From Catellatospora citrea (lineage in GTDB: Bacteria > Actinomycetota > Actinomycetes > Mycobacteriales > Micromonosporaceae): DNA of 64,000 bases. This document shows positions 26,465 to 34,677 of the stretch, piece after piece; the first letter of the stretch is position 1; the number at the start of each line of letters is the position of its first letter. The notes under the pieces are model-generated. The model made no database searches. It saw only the letters and a program-made list of their open reading frames with translations, and was not told where the DNA came from. The position numbers and the translations under genes were made by a program. The stretch spans positions 1,302,001-1,366,000 of the forward strand of contig NZ_RAPR01000001.1 in NCBI RefSeq assembly GCF_003610235.1, given 5' to 3'.

Positions 26465-27139
26465 CTACCGGCCGAGTTCCCCCGAGCGGTAGTGGCGGCG
26501 GCAGAGCACCTGGTATCGGACCTCGGAGCGGTCGGCTGCGGCGGTGTCGCCGATGACGACCTGCTCGCCCTCGCGGGCCACCGCGCCGTCGACGATGCGC
26601 GCGTTGAGCAGGCCCTCCCGGCCGCACCAGCACAGCACCTCGACCTGCAGCCGGTTCACCTCGTCGGCCAGTTCGAACAGCCGCTGCGCGGCCGGGAACA
26701 GGAACGAGCGGAAGTCGGAGGCGAGGCCGAAGGCGTACACGTCGACGTCGTAGGAGTCGACCAGGTCGGCCAGCTGCTCGATCTGCTCGACGGTGTAGAA
26801 GCACGCCTCGTCGCAGATCAGGTAGTCGATGCGGGCGCCGTCGCCCCACTCCTTGCGCACCAGCGCGATGAGGTCCATGTCGTCGGTGACCTCGACGGCC
26901 GCGTGGGCCAGCCCGATCCGCGTGGTGACCTGCGGACCCATCGAGCGGTCGTTGCGGGTCAGCACGAGCCCCCGGCGGCCCTGCCGGCCGTGGTTGTGAT
27001 CCATCTGCAGGGCCAGGGTCGACTTGCCGCAGTCCATCGGGCCCCAGAAGAACTTCAGGGCGGCCCCGTGGCGCAGTCGGCCGTCCCCCGCGGACTGGCA
27101 GTGCGCCGGGGCGATGGTGGGTTCGTCAGCAGCGGTCAC
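26465..27139 (-). CDS. tdk: Thymidine kinase, type II
   Basis: 224 residues. P-loop GPMDCGKST (33-41), ICDEACFYT (Walker B with catalytic Glu), the lasso-region FGLASDFRSFLFP, and zinc-binding Cys pairs (CWCG and a C-terminal C-x-x-H near RHYRSG). It phosphorylates thymidine with ATP (salvage). The first 28 residues, before LKFFWGPMDCG, are an extension relative to usual family members, and the GTG start at 27139 lies within a strong hairpin with no ribosome site. The start may therefore be mis-set or controlled by structure. Confidence 0.9.
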   Translation of the reverse strand: MTAADEPTIAPAHCQSAGDGRLRHGAALKFFWGPMDCGKSTLALQMDHNHGRQGRRGLVLTRNDRSMGPQVTTRIGLAHAAVEVTDDMDLIALVRKEWGDGARIDYLICDEACFYTVEQIEQLADLVDSYDVDVYAFGLASDFRSFLFPAAQRLFELADEVNRLQVEVLCWCGREGLLNARIVDGAVAREGEQVVIGDTAAADRSEVRYQVLCRRHYRSGELGR

Positions 27140-27169
27140 GGAGGGGCAGCCTAGTGGCTACCCCTCCGT
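27138..27169 (-). terminator. Hairpin between the UMF1 transporter and tdk, covering the tdk start
   Basis: ACGGAGGGGCAGCC / GGCTACCCCTCCGT (13 of 14 pairs, 4-base loop). On the minus strand it follows the transporter stop by 42 bases and ends at the annotated GTG of tdk. It could be a terminator, or a structure that hides the tdk start. Confidence 0.55.
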
Positions 27170-27211
27170 TATCGGGAATCCATGACGGCGATTCGCAGGC
27201 CGCCGGGCGTG

Positions 27212-28570
27212 TCAGAGCTTCTCGGGCGGGGTGTTGCCGACGGCGGAGATGGCCCGCGCCATGGGCACCATCATCAGCATGATGAACCCCACGACGAAGA
27301 ACACGATCAGCGAGATGATCGCGACCCGGTACGAGCCGGTCAGGTCGTACGCGAGACCGAACAGCAGCGGCCCGAGCCAGCTGGTGCCCTTGTCGGAGAT
27401 CTCGTAGAGGCCGAAGTACTCGCCCTCCTTGCCACGCGGGATCAGCTGGCTGAACAGCGAGCGGCTCAGCGCCTGGCTGCCGCCGAGCACGATGCCGATG
27501 GCCCCGCCGAGGATCACGAACGGCACCGCCTGGCCGTACGGCAGGAAGAACGCGGCGACCAGGATGCCCGTCCAGCCGACCAGGCTGCCGAGGACCGTCT
27601 TCCACGCGCCGAACGTCTTGGCCAGCCGGCCGAGCAGCATCGCGCCCGCGAACGCCAGGAACTGCACCATGAGGATGGTCGGCATGAGCACGGTGTTGTC
27701 GAAGCCGAGCTGCTTGGACCCGTACGTGCCCGCCATCGCGATGACGGTCTGGATGCCGTCGTTGTAGATGAGGAACGCGCCCAGGAAGAACAGCGTCAGC
27801 GGGAACGCCCGCATCTCCTTGAGGGTGTGCCCGAGCTGCTTGAAACCGTCGATCAGCACCGAGCCGCGCGCGGTGCCCGCCGGCGACGGGCGGTCGCGCA
27901 GCCACAGCAGCGGCAGCGTGGTGAAGCCCGCCCACCACAGGCCCGCCGACACCAGCGACCAGCGGGCGATCTCGCCCTGGTTCTCCTCGCCGCCGATCAG
28001 CACCACGATCACGTTGAGCAGCAGCAGCAGGCCGCCGCCGAGGTAGCCGAAGGCCCAGCCGCGGCTGGACACCCCGTCGCGCTCGTTCTCGTCGGCGATC
28101 TGCGGCAGGAACGAGTTGTAGACCACGATGCTGGCGCCGAACGCCAGGTTCGCCACGAGGAACAGCCCCGCGCCGAGCTGGTAGCGGTCACCGGTGAGGA
28201 ACACCAGGCCGCAGGTGGCCCCCGCGCCGATGTAGGCGAAGATGGCGAGCCAGATCTTCTTGCTGGCGGCGCGGTCCGCGATCGCGCCGACCACCGGCAG
28301 CAGCAGCACCTGCAACAGCACCGACAGCGAGGTGGTGTACGCGAACAGCGAGCCCGCCTTGAACGACATGCCGAGCAGGTGCACGTCGCCCGCGGCGTCG
28401 GCCCCGTTCTCGGCGATGGCGGTCAGGTAGGGGCCGAGGAACGCGGTGACGACCGTGGTGGAGAACGCCGAGTTGGCCCAGTCGTAGAAATACCAGCCGA
28501 CCCGCTCGCGTTTGGTGCTCTCGCCATACCCTTCGGCAGGCGCGGGGGGTGCGCTGACATCAGCGGTCAT
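27212..28570 (-). CDS. MFS transporter, UMF1/Atg22-like
   Basis: 452 residues from ATG with GGAAGG upstream; the ATG overlaps the stop of the GDPD gene (ATGA). Eleven to twelve membrane segments. The N-terminal motif VGWYFYDWANSAFSTTVVTA is diagnostic for the UMF1/Atg22 family, as are YNSFLPQIADENERDGVSSR and IPRGKEGEYFGLYEISDKGT. Eukaryotic Atg22 exports amino acids from vacuoles; bacterial relatives are poorly characterised. Coupled with a glycerophosphodiester phosphodiesterase, so it might carry a phosphodiester product, but this is only inferred from the overlap. Confidence 0.88.
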   Translation of the reverse strand: MTADVSAPPAPAEGYGESTKRERVGWYFYDWANSAFSTTVVTAFLGPYLTAIAENGADAAGDVHLLGMSFKAGSLFAYTTSLSVLLQVLLLPVVGAIADRAASKKIWLAIFAYIGAGATCGLVFLTGDRYQLGAGLFLVANLAFGASIVVYNSFLPQIADENERDGVSSRGWAFGYLGGGLLLLLNVIVVLIGGEENQGEIARWSLVSAGLWWAGFTTLPLLWLRDRPSPAGTARGSVLIDGFKQLGHTLKEMRAFPLTLFFLGAFLIYNDGIQTVIAMAGTYGSKQLGFDNTVLMPTILMVQFLAFAGAMLLGRLAKTFGAWKTVLGSLVGWTGILVAAFFLPYGQAVPFVILGGAIGIVLGGSQALSRSLFSQLIPRGKEGEYFGLYEISDKGTSWLGPLLFGLAYDLTGSYRVAIISLIVFFVVGFIMLMMVPMARAISAVGNTPPEKL

Positions 28571-29349
28571 GCCTGGTCCTTCCAAAGGCCCCGGTGCGTG
28601 AAAACTTCCCGTAACACGGCGATGCGATCGGTCATGATGCCATCCACACCGAGATCAAGTAACCCCTCCATCACGGCAGGATCGTCGACCGTCCACACAT
28701 GCACCTGGAGCCCGAGCGCGTGCGCGTGGTCCACGAACCGCCGATCGACCAGCCGCACCGCGCCGAACCGGATCGGCACCTGCGCCGCGACCGCCGACGG
28801 GGGCAGCACGATGCGCCGCCGCAGCCGCGAGGCCAGCCACAGCCGCGCCGTCTCCCGCTGCGCCAGCGAGGTGGCGTACGCCGGACCGGCCAGTTCCCGC
28901 GCCCGCTGCAGCCGCGCGTCGGAGAACGACGCCAGCAGCACCTGGTCGGGGGTGGCGCGCTCGTGCACCGCGGTGACGGTCGGCGCGACGGCCGCGTCGG
29001 CCTTGATGTCGATGTTGAACCGGATCTCCGGCCAGGCGTCGAGCACCTCGTCGAGCCGCGGCACGGCGGCCGCCCCGCCGACCCGTACCGTCTTCAGGTC
29101 TGCCCAGGTCATCGACGCCACCGCCTGCGGTTCACCGGCGACGCGGCGCAGGTTCGCGTCGTGCAGCACCACGGCGATCCCGTCCCGGGTGGCGTGCACA
29201 TCGGTCTCGACATAGCGGTAGCCCGCTTTCACCGCCCGGTCGAACGCGTCGGCGGTGTTCTCGTCGCCCTCGGCCGCGCCACCCCGATGGGCGAAGGCGA
29301 GCGGCGGCGCGGCGAGATACGGATGGGGGTGACCCTGCGGCGTCTCCAT
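28567..29349 (-). CDS. Glycerophosphodiester phosphodiesterase
   Basis: 260 residues from ATG (METPQGHPHPYLAAPPLAFA). GDPD motifs: AHRGGAAEGDENT (His-Arg and Glu), YVETDVHATRDGIAVVLHDA (Glu, Asp, and catalytic His), FNIDIKA, and VWTVDDPAVMEGLLDLGVDG near the end. It cleaves glycerophosphodiesters to glycerol-3-phosphate and an alcohol with a divalent metal. No signal peptide, so it is cytosolic. It is the first gene of a two-gene unit with the UMF1 transporter. The start lacks a strong ribosome site. Confidence 0.92.
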   Translation of the reverse strand: METPQGHPHPYLAAPPLAFAHRGGAAEGDENTADAFDRAVKAGYRYVETDVHATRDGIAVVLHDANLRRVAGEPQAVASMTWADLKTVRVGGAAAVPRLDEVLDAWPEIRFNIDIKADAAVAPTVTAVHERATPDQVLLASFSDARLQRARELAGPAYATSLAQRETARLWLASRLRRRIVLPPSAVAAQVPIRFGAVRLVDRRFVDHAHALGLQVHVWTVDDPAVMEGLLDLGVDGIMTDRIAVLREVFTHRGLWKDQA

Positions 29350-29561
29350 CTGGGAAAGCTTGCCACTGCCGGGTGCGGATGGATGGCCCGCGTACTGACC
29401 GCTCGCCAACAACGGGCGACATCGGTGAGAATGTCCGCACCACCGCGTCGAAACAAATCGATCTATCCGGGGCCGCTGGTGGGGAGTCCACGGCGAATCG
29501 CCGTTCAGGCGATCGCCGGGACGAGCCACTAGCGGAGTTGATGTTCTGAAGGGGTGCTCAG

Positions 29562-29780
29562 GTGGCCGACGACGACCCTGTGGACTGGCTGCGACAGCTG
29601 TCCCCGGTCCAGCGTGCGCTGCTGGACCGGCTCGCTGACGGCGCGACGATAGCCGCGGCGGCCGCCGCGGAGTACCTGTCGCTGCGCACGGCCAACCGCC
29701 GTATCGCCGACCTACGCCAGGAACTGGGCCTGGCCACCACCCGCGAACTGGTGGCCGCCTACCGCTCCCGCCGGGGGTAG
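29562..29780 (+). CDS. Small LuxR-type HTH protein
   Basis: 72 residues from GTG with GAAGGGG upstream. Almost the whole protein is one LuxR-type helix-turn-helix: LSPVQRALLDRLADGATIAA, AAAEYLSLRTANRRIADLRQ, ELGLATTRELVAAYRSRR. It lacks any sensor or receiver domain, so it is either a stand-alone DNA-binding protein or an adaptor. It is convergent with the acyltransferase gene and alone on its strand. Target unknown. Confidence 0.72.
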   Translation: MADDDPVDWLRQLSPVQRALLDRLADGATIAAAAAAEYLSLRTANRRIADLRQELGLATTRELVAAYRSRRG

Positions 29781-29812
29781 CCCGCGACGCCCCGGCACCG
29801 GCCTGACCTCCG

Positions 29813-30601
29813 TCAGCGTGCGCTGCGCGGCCGGGCGCGCCGGGTCTCGGTGGGACGGGACGGGTCGGTGAAGCGCGGGGCGTCGGGCTCGTCGGTGCGC
29901 AGCGGGGCCAACTCGACGGTGATCGCGTCGATGATGCGGTCGGCGATGCGCTGCGCCGCGCCCGGCCGGGCCGCGTCGATGCCGGCCAGGTCGACCGGCG
30001 GGCCGACGTGCACGCGCACCCGCGGCCGGTGACGCAGCGACTTCCACACCATCGGCCACATCCCGGTGGGCGCGGCGTACGGGATGACCTCGTGGCTGCC
30101 CCAGATCGCGATCGGCACGACCGGGGCGCCGGTGGCCAGCACGAGCCGGCCGACGCCGGTGCGGCCGCGCTCGGGCCACATGCCCGGGTCGAGGCCGATC
30201 CGGCCCTCGGGATAGATCATCAGCGGCGCGCCGCCGTTCAGCGCGGCGACGCTGTCGGTGACGGCGTTGCCGGCGGTCGGTTCGCCGCGGTCCACCTGGA
30301 TGTGGCCCTGCCAGCGCATCAGCGGCCCGATCACCGGGGTGCGGAACAGGCCCGCGTTCGCCATGATCCGCGGGTACACGCCCAGCCTGCGGAACGCCGC
30401 CGCGACCGCGACCGGGTCGAAGGGGCTGATGTGGTTGGCCGCGAGGATCAGCGGGCGGCCGCGCAGCCCGGCGGGGATGTCCCCGGTGACCTCCATGCGG
30501 GTCAGCAGCCGCACCACGCCCTCGGCCAGCAGCATCGCGAAACGCAGCAGCGGGGGCGGGGACCAGCTCGTCGAGGGGCTCACGGTCCACGATCCTGCCA
30601 T
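29813..30601 (-). CDS. PlsC-like 1-acylglycerol-3-phosphate acyltransferase
   Basis: 262 residues from ATG. The catalytic acyltransferase motifs are NHISPFD (NHxxxxD, about residue 76), a helix with GLFRTPVIGPLMRWQGHIQV, and YPEGRIG (EGxR, phosphate-binding). It would acylate lysophosphatidate or a related lipid at the membrane. A long C-terminal tail (SRPTETRRARPRSAR) is basic and low in complexity. It is close to cydA but divergent, with no operon. Confidence 0.87.
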   Translation of the reverse strand: MAGSWTVSPSTSWSPPPLLRFAMLLAEGVVRLLTRMEVTGDIPAGLRGRPLILAANHISPFDPVAVAAAFRRLGVYPRIMANAGLFRTPVIGPLMRWQGHIQVDRGEPTAGNAVTDSVAALNGGAPLMIYPEGRIGLDPGMWPERGRTGVGRLVLATGAPVVPIAIWGSHEVIPYAAPTGMWPMVWKSLRHRPRVRVHVGPPVDLAGIDAARPGAAQRIADRIIDAITVELAPLRTDEPDAPRFTDPSRPTETRRARPRSAR

Positions 30602-30722
30602 GCGCCGTCACGGACCCGGGCACTTGTTCGACGCAGGGTCCCCGAAGTCGCCCACCACGCCGCCGACCTGTGCGTATGGTCGGCGAAAGGGATCGATCTC
30701 CGGCAAGTGGGGAGTCCACGGC

Positions 30723-32141
30723 ATGGACGCGACGGAACTGGCCCGGTGGCAGTTCGGCATCACCACCGTGTACCACTTCCTGTTCGTCCCGATCACGATC
30801 GGCCTGTCGTTCCTCGTCGCGGGGCTGCAGACGGCCTGGTCGCGCACCGGGAACGAGAAGTGGCTCAAACTGACGAAGTTCTACGGCAAGCTGCTGCTGA
30901 TCAACTTCGCGATGGGCGTGGTGACGGGCCTGGTGCAGGAGTTCCAGTTCGGCATGAACTGGAGCGAATACTCGCGCTTCGTCGGCGACATCTTCGGCGC
31001 GCCGCTGGCCCTGGAGGCCCTGCTCGCGTTCTTCCTGGAGTCGACGTTCCTCGGCCTGTGGATCTTCGGCTGGGACAAGCTGCCCAAGAAGATCCACCTG
31101 GCCTGCATCTGGATCGTCGCGGTCGGCACGGTGCTCAGTGCGTACTTCATCCTGGCGGCGAACTCCTGGATGCAGAACCCGGTCGGCTTCCGGATCAACC
31201 CGGAGCGCGGCCGGGCCGAGCTGACCGACTTCGGGGCGGTGCTCACCAACAAGGTCGCCATGATCACCCTGCCACACACGATCACGGGCGCGTTCCTGAC
31301 CGCGGGCGCCCTGATGGCCGCGGTCGCCATGTGGCACCTGGTGCGCCGGCCCGGGCGCGACACGGAGGCGTTCCGCAGCGCGGTGAAGCTCGGCTCGTGG
31401 ACGTCGCTGGTGGCGATGGCGCTGCTGTTCATCACCGGGGACATCCAGGGCAAGATCATGACCGAGGTGCAGCCGATGAAGATGGCCGCCGCCGAGGCCC
31501 TCTACAACACCGAGCAGCCCGCCCCGTTCTCCCTGTTCACCATCGGCACGCTCGACGGCAGCCGGCCCGTCTGGTCGCTGGACGTGCCCCGGGTGCTGTC
31601 GTTCCTGGCCACCGGCACCTTCGACGGCCGGGTGCAGGGCATCAACGACCTGCAGGCCGAGTACGCGGCCAGGTTCGGCCCCGGCGACTACACACCCAAC
31701 ATCCCGGTGACGTACTGGTCGTTCCGGCTCATGATCGGACTGGGCATCCTGGCCGCGCTGCTGGCCCTGTGGGCGCTGTGGGCCATCCGCAAGGGCCGCT
31801 CCCCCTCGCCGCACCGGCGCAGCACCCGGCTGCTCATGTGGGGCATGATCGCGCTGCCACTGCTGCCGCTGGCCGCGAACTCGTTCGGCTGGATCTTCAC
31901 CGAGATGGGCCGGCAGCCCTGGATCGTGTTCAGCCAGATGAAGACCGCGATCGCGGCGTCGCCCGCCGCCTCCTCCGGCGACGTGATCACCTCGATGGTC
32001 GTGTACACGCTGCTCTACGGTGCGCTGGCCGTGGTCGAGGTGGGCCTGCTGCTGCACTACGCCCGCGCCGGGCTGCCCGACGTCACCCCGCCACCGGCCG
32101 CCGAGTCCGACGAGGACCGGCCGCTGGCGTTCGCGTACTAG
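30723..32141 (+). CDS. cydA: Cytochrome bd ubiquinol oxidase subunit I
   Basis: 472 residues from ATG (MDATELARWQFGITTVYHFL) with GGGGAG upstream; the longer frame lies antisense to the acyltransferase gene. Nine membrane segments. Ligands of the haems: His18 (VYHFLF), His185 (LPHTITG) and the Met of TEMGRQPW; Glu98/Glu106 in the LEALLAFFLE segment line the active site. The GRQPW motif and the short Q-loop are typical of actinomycete CydA. It oxidises quinol and reduces O2 in the membrane at low oxygen or under haem-copper oxidase stress. Followed after 9 bases by cydB. Confidence 0.96.
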   Translation: MDATELARWQFGITTVYHFLFVPITIGLSFLVAGLQTAWSRTGNEKWLKLTKFYGKLLLINFAMGVVTGLVQEFQFGMNWSEYSRFVGDIFGAPLALEALLAFFLESTFLGLWIFGWDKLPKKIHLACIWIVAVGTVLSAYFILAANSWMQNPVGFRINPERGRAELTDFGAVLTNKVAMITLPHTITGAFLTAGALMAAVAMWHLVRRPGRDTEAFRSAVKLGSWTSLVAMALLFITGDIQGKIMTEVQPMKMAAAEALYNTEQPAPFSLFTIGTLDGSRPVWSLDVPRVLSFLATGTFDGRVQGINDLQAEYAARFGPGDYTPNIPVTYWSFRLMIGLGILAALLALWALWAIRKGRSPSPHRRSTRLLMWGMIALPLLPLAANSFGWIFTEMGRQPWIVFSQMKTAIAASPAASSGDVITSMVVYTLLYGALAVVEVGLLLHYARAGLPDVTPPPAAESDEDRPLAFAY

Positions 32142-32150
32142 GAGATCGCC

Positions 32151-33212
32151 GTGGAGCTGTCGACACTGTGGTTCCTGCTGATCGCGCTGCTGTTCATCGG
32201 CTACTTCGTGCTGGAGGGCTTCGACTTCGGCGTCGGCATGCTGCTGCCCGTGCTCGGCCGCGACGACCGCGAGCGCCGCGTGCTGATCAACACCATCGGC
32301 CCGGTCTGGGACGGCAACGAGGTCTGGCTGATCACCGCGGGCGGCGCGATGTTCGCCGCTTTCCCCGAGTGGTACGCGTCCCTGTTCTCCGGCTTCTACC
32401 TGCCGCTGCTGCTGATCCTGCTCGCGCTGATCCTGCGCGGGGTCGCGTTCGAGTATCGCGGCAAGCGGCCCGCGGCGTCGTGGAAGCGCCGCTGGGACTG
32501 GTGCATCGTGTTCGGCTCCGTGGTGCCGGCGTTCCTGTGGGGGGTCGCGTTCGCCAACATCGTGCGCGGCGTGCCGCTGGACGCCGGCCACAACTACACC
32601 GGCAGCCTGTTCACCCTGCTCAACCTGTACGCCCTGCTCGGCGGGCTGACCACGGTCGCGCTGTTCCTGACCCACGGCGCGATCTTCGTGGCGCTGAAGA
32701 CCACCGGCGACATCCGGCACCGGGCCAACCTGCTGGCCGAACGTCTGGGCGTGTGCGCCGCGATCGCCGCGGTGCTGTTCCTCGGCGCGACCCTGCTCCG
32801 ACGGGCCACCCCGGCCGCCGTCGTGCTGGCCGTGCTCGCCGCCCTGTGCCTGGTCGGCGGCCTGATCGCGAACCGGATGCCGTCCCGCACCGACCCGCAG
32901 GGCCGCCGCGAGGGCTGGGCGTTCGCGGGCACCGCCGCGGCGATCGCGCTGGCCGTGGCGTCGCTGTTCGCCGACCTCTACCCGTTCGTGCTGCCGTCGA
33001 CCGTCGACCCGCTCACCAACAGCCTGACCGTGACCAACGCGTCGTCCACGCCGTACACCCTCAAGATCATGACCTGGGTGGCCCTGGTCTTCACCCCGAT
33101 CGTGCTGCTCTACCAGGGCTGGACCTACTGGGTGTTCCGCAAGCGGATCGGCACCAGCCAGATCCCCGAGGAACCGGCCCCGGTGCCCGCCGCCGGCGGC
33201 CGCACCGCCTGA
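32151..33212 (+). CDS. cydB: Cytochrome bd ubiquinol oxidase subunit II
   Basis: 353 residues from GTG, 9 bases after cydA. Eight to nine membrane segments with the CydB signature FVLEGFDFGVGMLLPVLGRD, then GPVWDGNEVWLITAGGAMFA, the best-conserved part of the family. It is the partner of CydA in the bd oxidase. The usual cydDC (ABC exporter for assembly) does not follow; an IS30 element begins about 80 bases downstream, which may mark where a neighbour was lost or moved. Confidence 0.96.
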   Translation: MELSTLWFLLIALLFIGYFVLEGFDFGVGMLLPVLGRDDRERRVLINTIGPVWDGNEVWLITAGGAMFAAFPEWYASLFSGFYLPLLLILLALILRGVAFEYRGKRPAASWKRRWDWCIVFGSVVPAFLWGVAFANIVRGVPLDAGHNYTGSLFTLLNLYALLGGLTTVALFLTHGAIFVALKTTGDIRHRANLLAERLGVCAAIAAVLFLGATLLRRATPAAVVLAVLAALCLVGGLIANRMPSRTDPQGRREGWAFAGTAAAIALAVASLFADLYPFVLPSTVDPLTNSLTVTNASSTPYTLKIMTWVALVFTPIVLLYQGWTYWVFRKRIGTSQIPEEPAPVPAAGGRTA

Positions 33213-33295
33213 ACGCGGCCGCCGCGACGCAGCTCACAGACGTGCGGCGTTAGGAAGGGCACCTTCCACAACGCATGGCGGGTGGATTCCGGTGG

Positions 33296-34558
33296 TCGTT
33301 GCAACACTGCTGGTTAGTTGGTGGTGCTGAGTAGTTTGGCGAATCGCTCGGCTGGGGTGTCCCAGCCGAGCGTTTTGCGTGGGCGTGAGTTGAGTTCGGC
33401 GGCGACGGCGGCGAGGTGTTCGGCGCTGTGTGTGGACAGGTCTGTTCCTTTGGGGAAGTACTGGCGTAGCAGACCGTTGGTGTTCTCGTTGGAGCCTCGC
33501 TGCCAGGGTGAGTGGGGTTCGCAGAAGTAGACGGGCATGTCGGCGATGGTGGCGAACTGGTGGTGTAGTGCCATCTCGGCGCCTTGGTCCCAGGTCAGGG
33601 ACCGTTTGAGGTGGTTGGGCAGGGTCGCGATGGTGGCTAGGAGCCCGTCTCGGACGTGGGCGGCGGTGCGGCCGTCGGGCAGGTGGACGAGCAGGACGTA
33701 GCGGGTGGCGCGCTCGACGAGGGTGCCGATCGCCGAGCCGTTGTCCTTGCCGATGACCAGGTCGCCTTCCCAGTGTCCGGGTACGGCGCGGTCGTCGGCC
33801 TCGGCGGGCCGGTCGCTGATCATGATCATGGGGGTGGTGAAGCGTGACTGGCGCTGGTCGGGTTGGCGGCGGGGGCGGCGCAGTGCGCGGCCGGTGCGTA
33901 GCGCGGTGGTCAGCTCCCGGCGCAACGCGCCCCGGCCCTGGACGTACAGCGCCTGGTAGATCGTTTCGTGGGTCACGTGCAGCTCGTCTCGGTCGGGAAA
34001 GTCGCGGCGTAGCCGCCGGCTGATCTGTTCGGGGCTGCATCTGCGTTCGAGCATGGCCTCGATCAGGGCCCGCAGCACGGGACTGGCTTCGATTTTGCCG
34101 GTCTTGGGTCGTGGGCGGCGCTGCTCGGCCCGGTCGTGGGCGGCGTGTGGCCGGTAGCCGGTTTCGGGGTGGCTGTTGCGGGCGACTTCTCGGCTCAGCG
34201 TCGACGGGCTTCGTCCCATCGACGCGGCGATCGTCCGCAGGCTGGCCCCTTCGCGCAGCAGGTCGGCAAGGGTGATCCGCTCGTCGATCGACAGATACCG
34301 CGCGGATACGCCACGGCGGGCAGCAGACCGCTGTGTGGTCTGCTGCCCGCCGTTGTCGCTGGTTCTGCCATGCCGCCACCGGTAACCGGTGGCGCGGTTG
34401 ACTCCCACGGCCCGACAGGCCTCGCTCGTGCCCACGCCCTGAGCAACGAGAGACAGGTACGCCTCACGCTCAGCGTGCAGTTTCTTACGGCCCTGCGGGA
34501 CCCGGCTAGCTCGGATCTCGAACACTGCAACCCCTGAAACGATCAGGTGTTGCAACGA
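33296..34558 (-). mobile_element. IS30-family insertion sequence
   Basis: Perfect 12-bp terminal inverted repeats TCGTTGCAACAC (33296-33307) and GTGTTGCAACGA (34547-34558) enclose a single complete transposase gene. Total length 1263 bases, as expected for the family. A target duplication is not clear (at most TG). It sits between cydB and the 231-residue protein gene and inside a palindrome. Confidence 0.85.
33314..34525 (-). CDS. IS30-family transposase
   Basis: 403 residues from GTG (CAGGGG ribosome site); the frame continues to a TTG inside the terminal repeat, less likely. An N-terminal HTH (VAQGVGTSEACRAVGVNRAT) precedes a second one (LSIDERITLADLLREGASLR, TIAASMGRSPSTLSREVARN). The DDE core follows: HWEGDLVIGKDNGS (Asp), LTWDQGAEMALHHQF (Asp), and SPWQRGSNENTNGLLRQYFP (Glu), all present. 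It looks intact and potentially active. Confidence 0.93.
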   Translation of the reverse strand: MFEIRASRVPQGRKKLHAEREAYLSLVAQGVGTSEACRAVGVNRATGYRWRHGRTSDNGGQQTTQRSAARRGVSARYLSIDERITLADLLREGASLRTIAASMGRSPSTLSREVARNSHPETGYRPHAAHDRAEQRRPRPKTGKIEASPVLRALIEAMLERRCSPEQISRRLRRDFPDRDELHVTHETIYQALYVQGRGALRRELTTALRTGRALRRPRRQPDQRQSRFTTPMIMISDRPAEADDRAVPGHWEGDLVIGKDNGSAIGTLVERATRYVLLVHLPDGRTAAHVRDGLLATIATLPNHLKRSLTWDQGAEMALHHQFATIADMPVYFCEPHSPWQRGSNENTNGLLRQYFPKGTDLSTHSAEHLAAVAAELNSRPRKTLGWDTPAERFAKLLSTTN

Positions 34559-34636
34559 TGCCTAGAACCCAAGGCGATGTGAAGGTGCCCTTCCTTCTGA
34601 CCAGGGCTGCCACCGGCGCTGATCACGTGCACGAAG

Positions 34637-34667
34637 AAGCGGGGTGGCCGTGACGGCCACCCCGCTT
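34637..34667 (-). terminator. Perfect 14-bp hairpin after the 231-residue protein gene
   Basis: AAGCGGGGTGGCCG pairs fully with CGGCCACCCCGCTT around a 3-base loop, 11 bases beyond the stop codon on the minus strand. Confidence 0.75.
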
Positions 34668-34677
34668 CCGGGAAATC

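Larger units (their letters stand above)
33250..34598. repeat. Palindrome family D arms flanking the IS30 element
   Basis: Left arm 33250-33270 reads GGAAGGGCACCTTC-C-ACA; right arm 34578-34598 is TGT-GAAGGTGCCCTTCC, its complement with a 1-base difference. The IS30 element lies between them, with 25 and 19 bases of other sequence. The intact equivalent is at 40125-40166. Confidence 0.65.

Noticed and set aside
29712..32720. A 1002-residue minus-strand frame over cydA and cydB
   Set aside because: Low-complexity Arg/Gly/Gln/His-rich translation with no motif; a shadow of cydAB and the acyltransferase.
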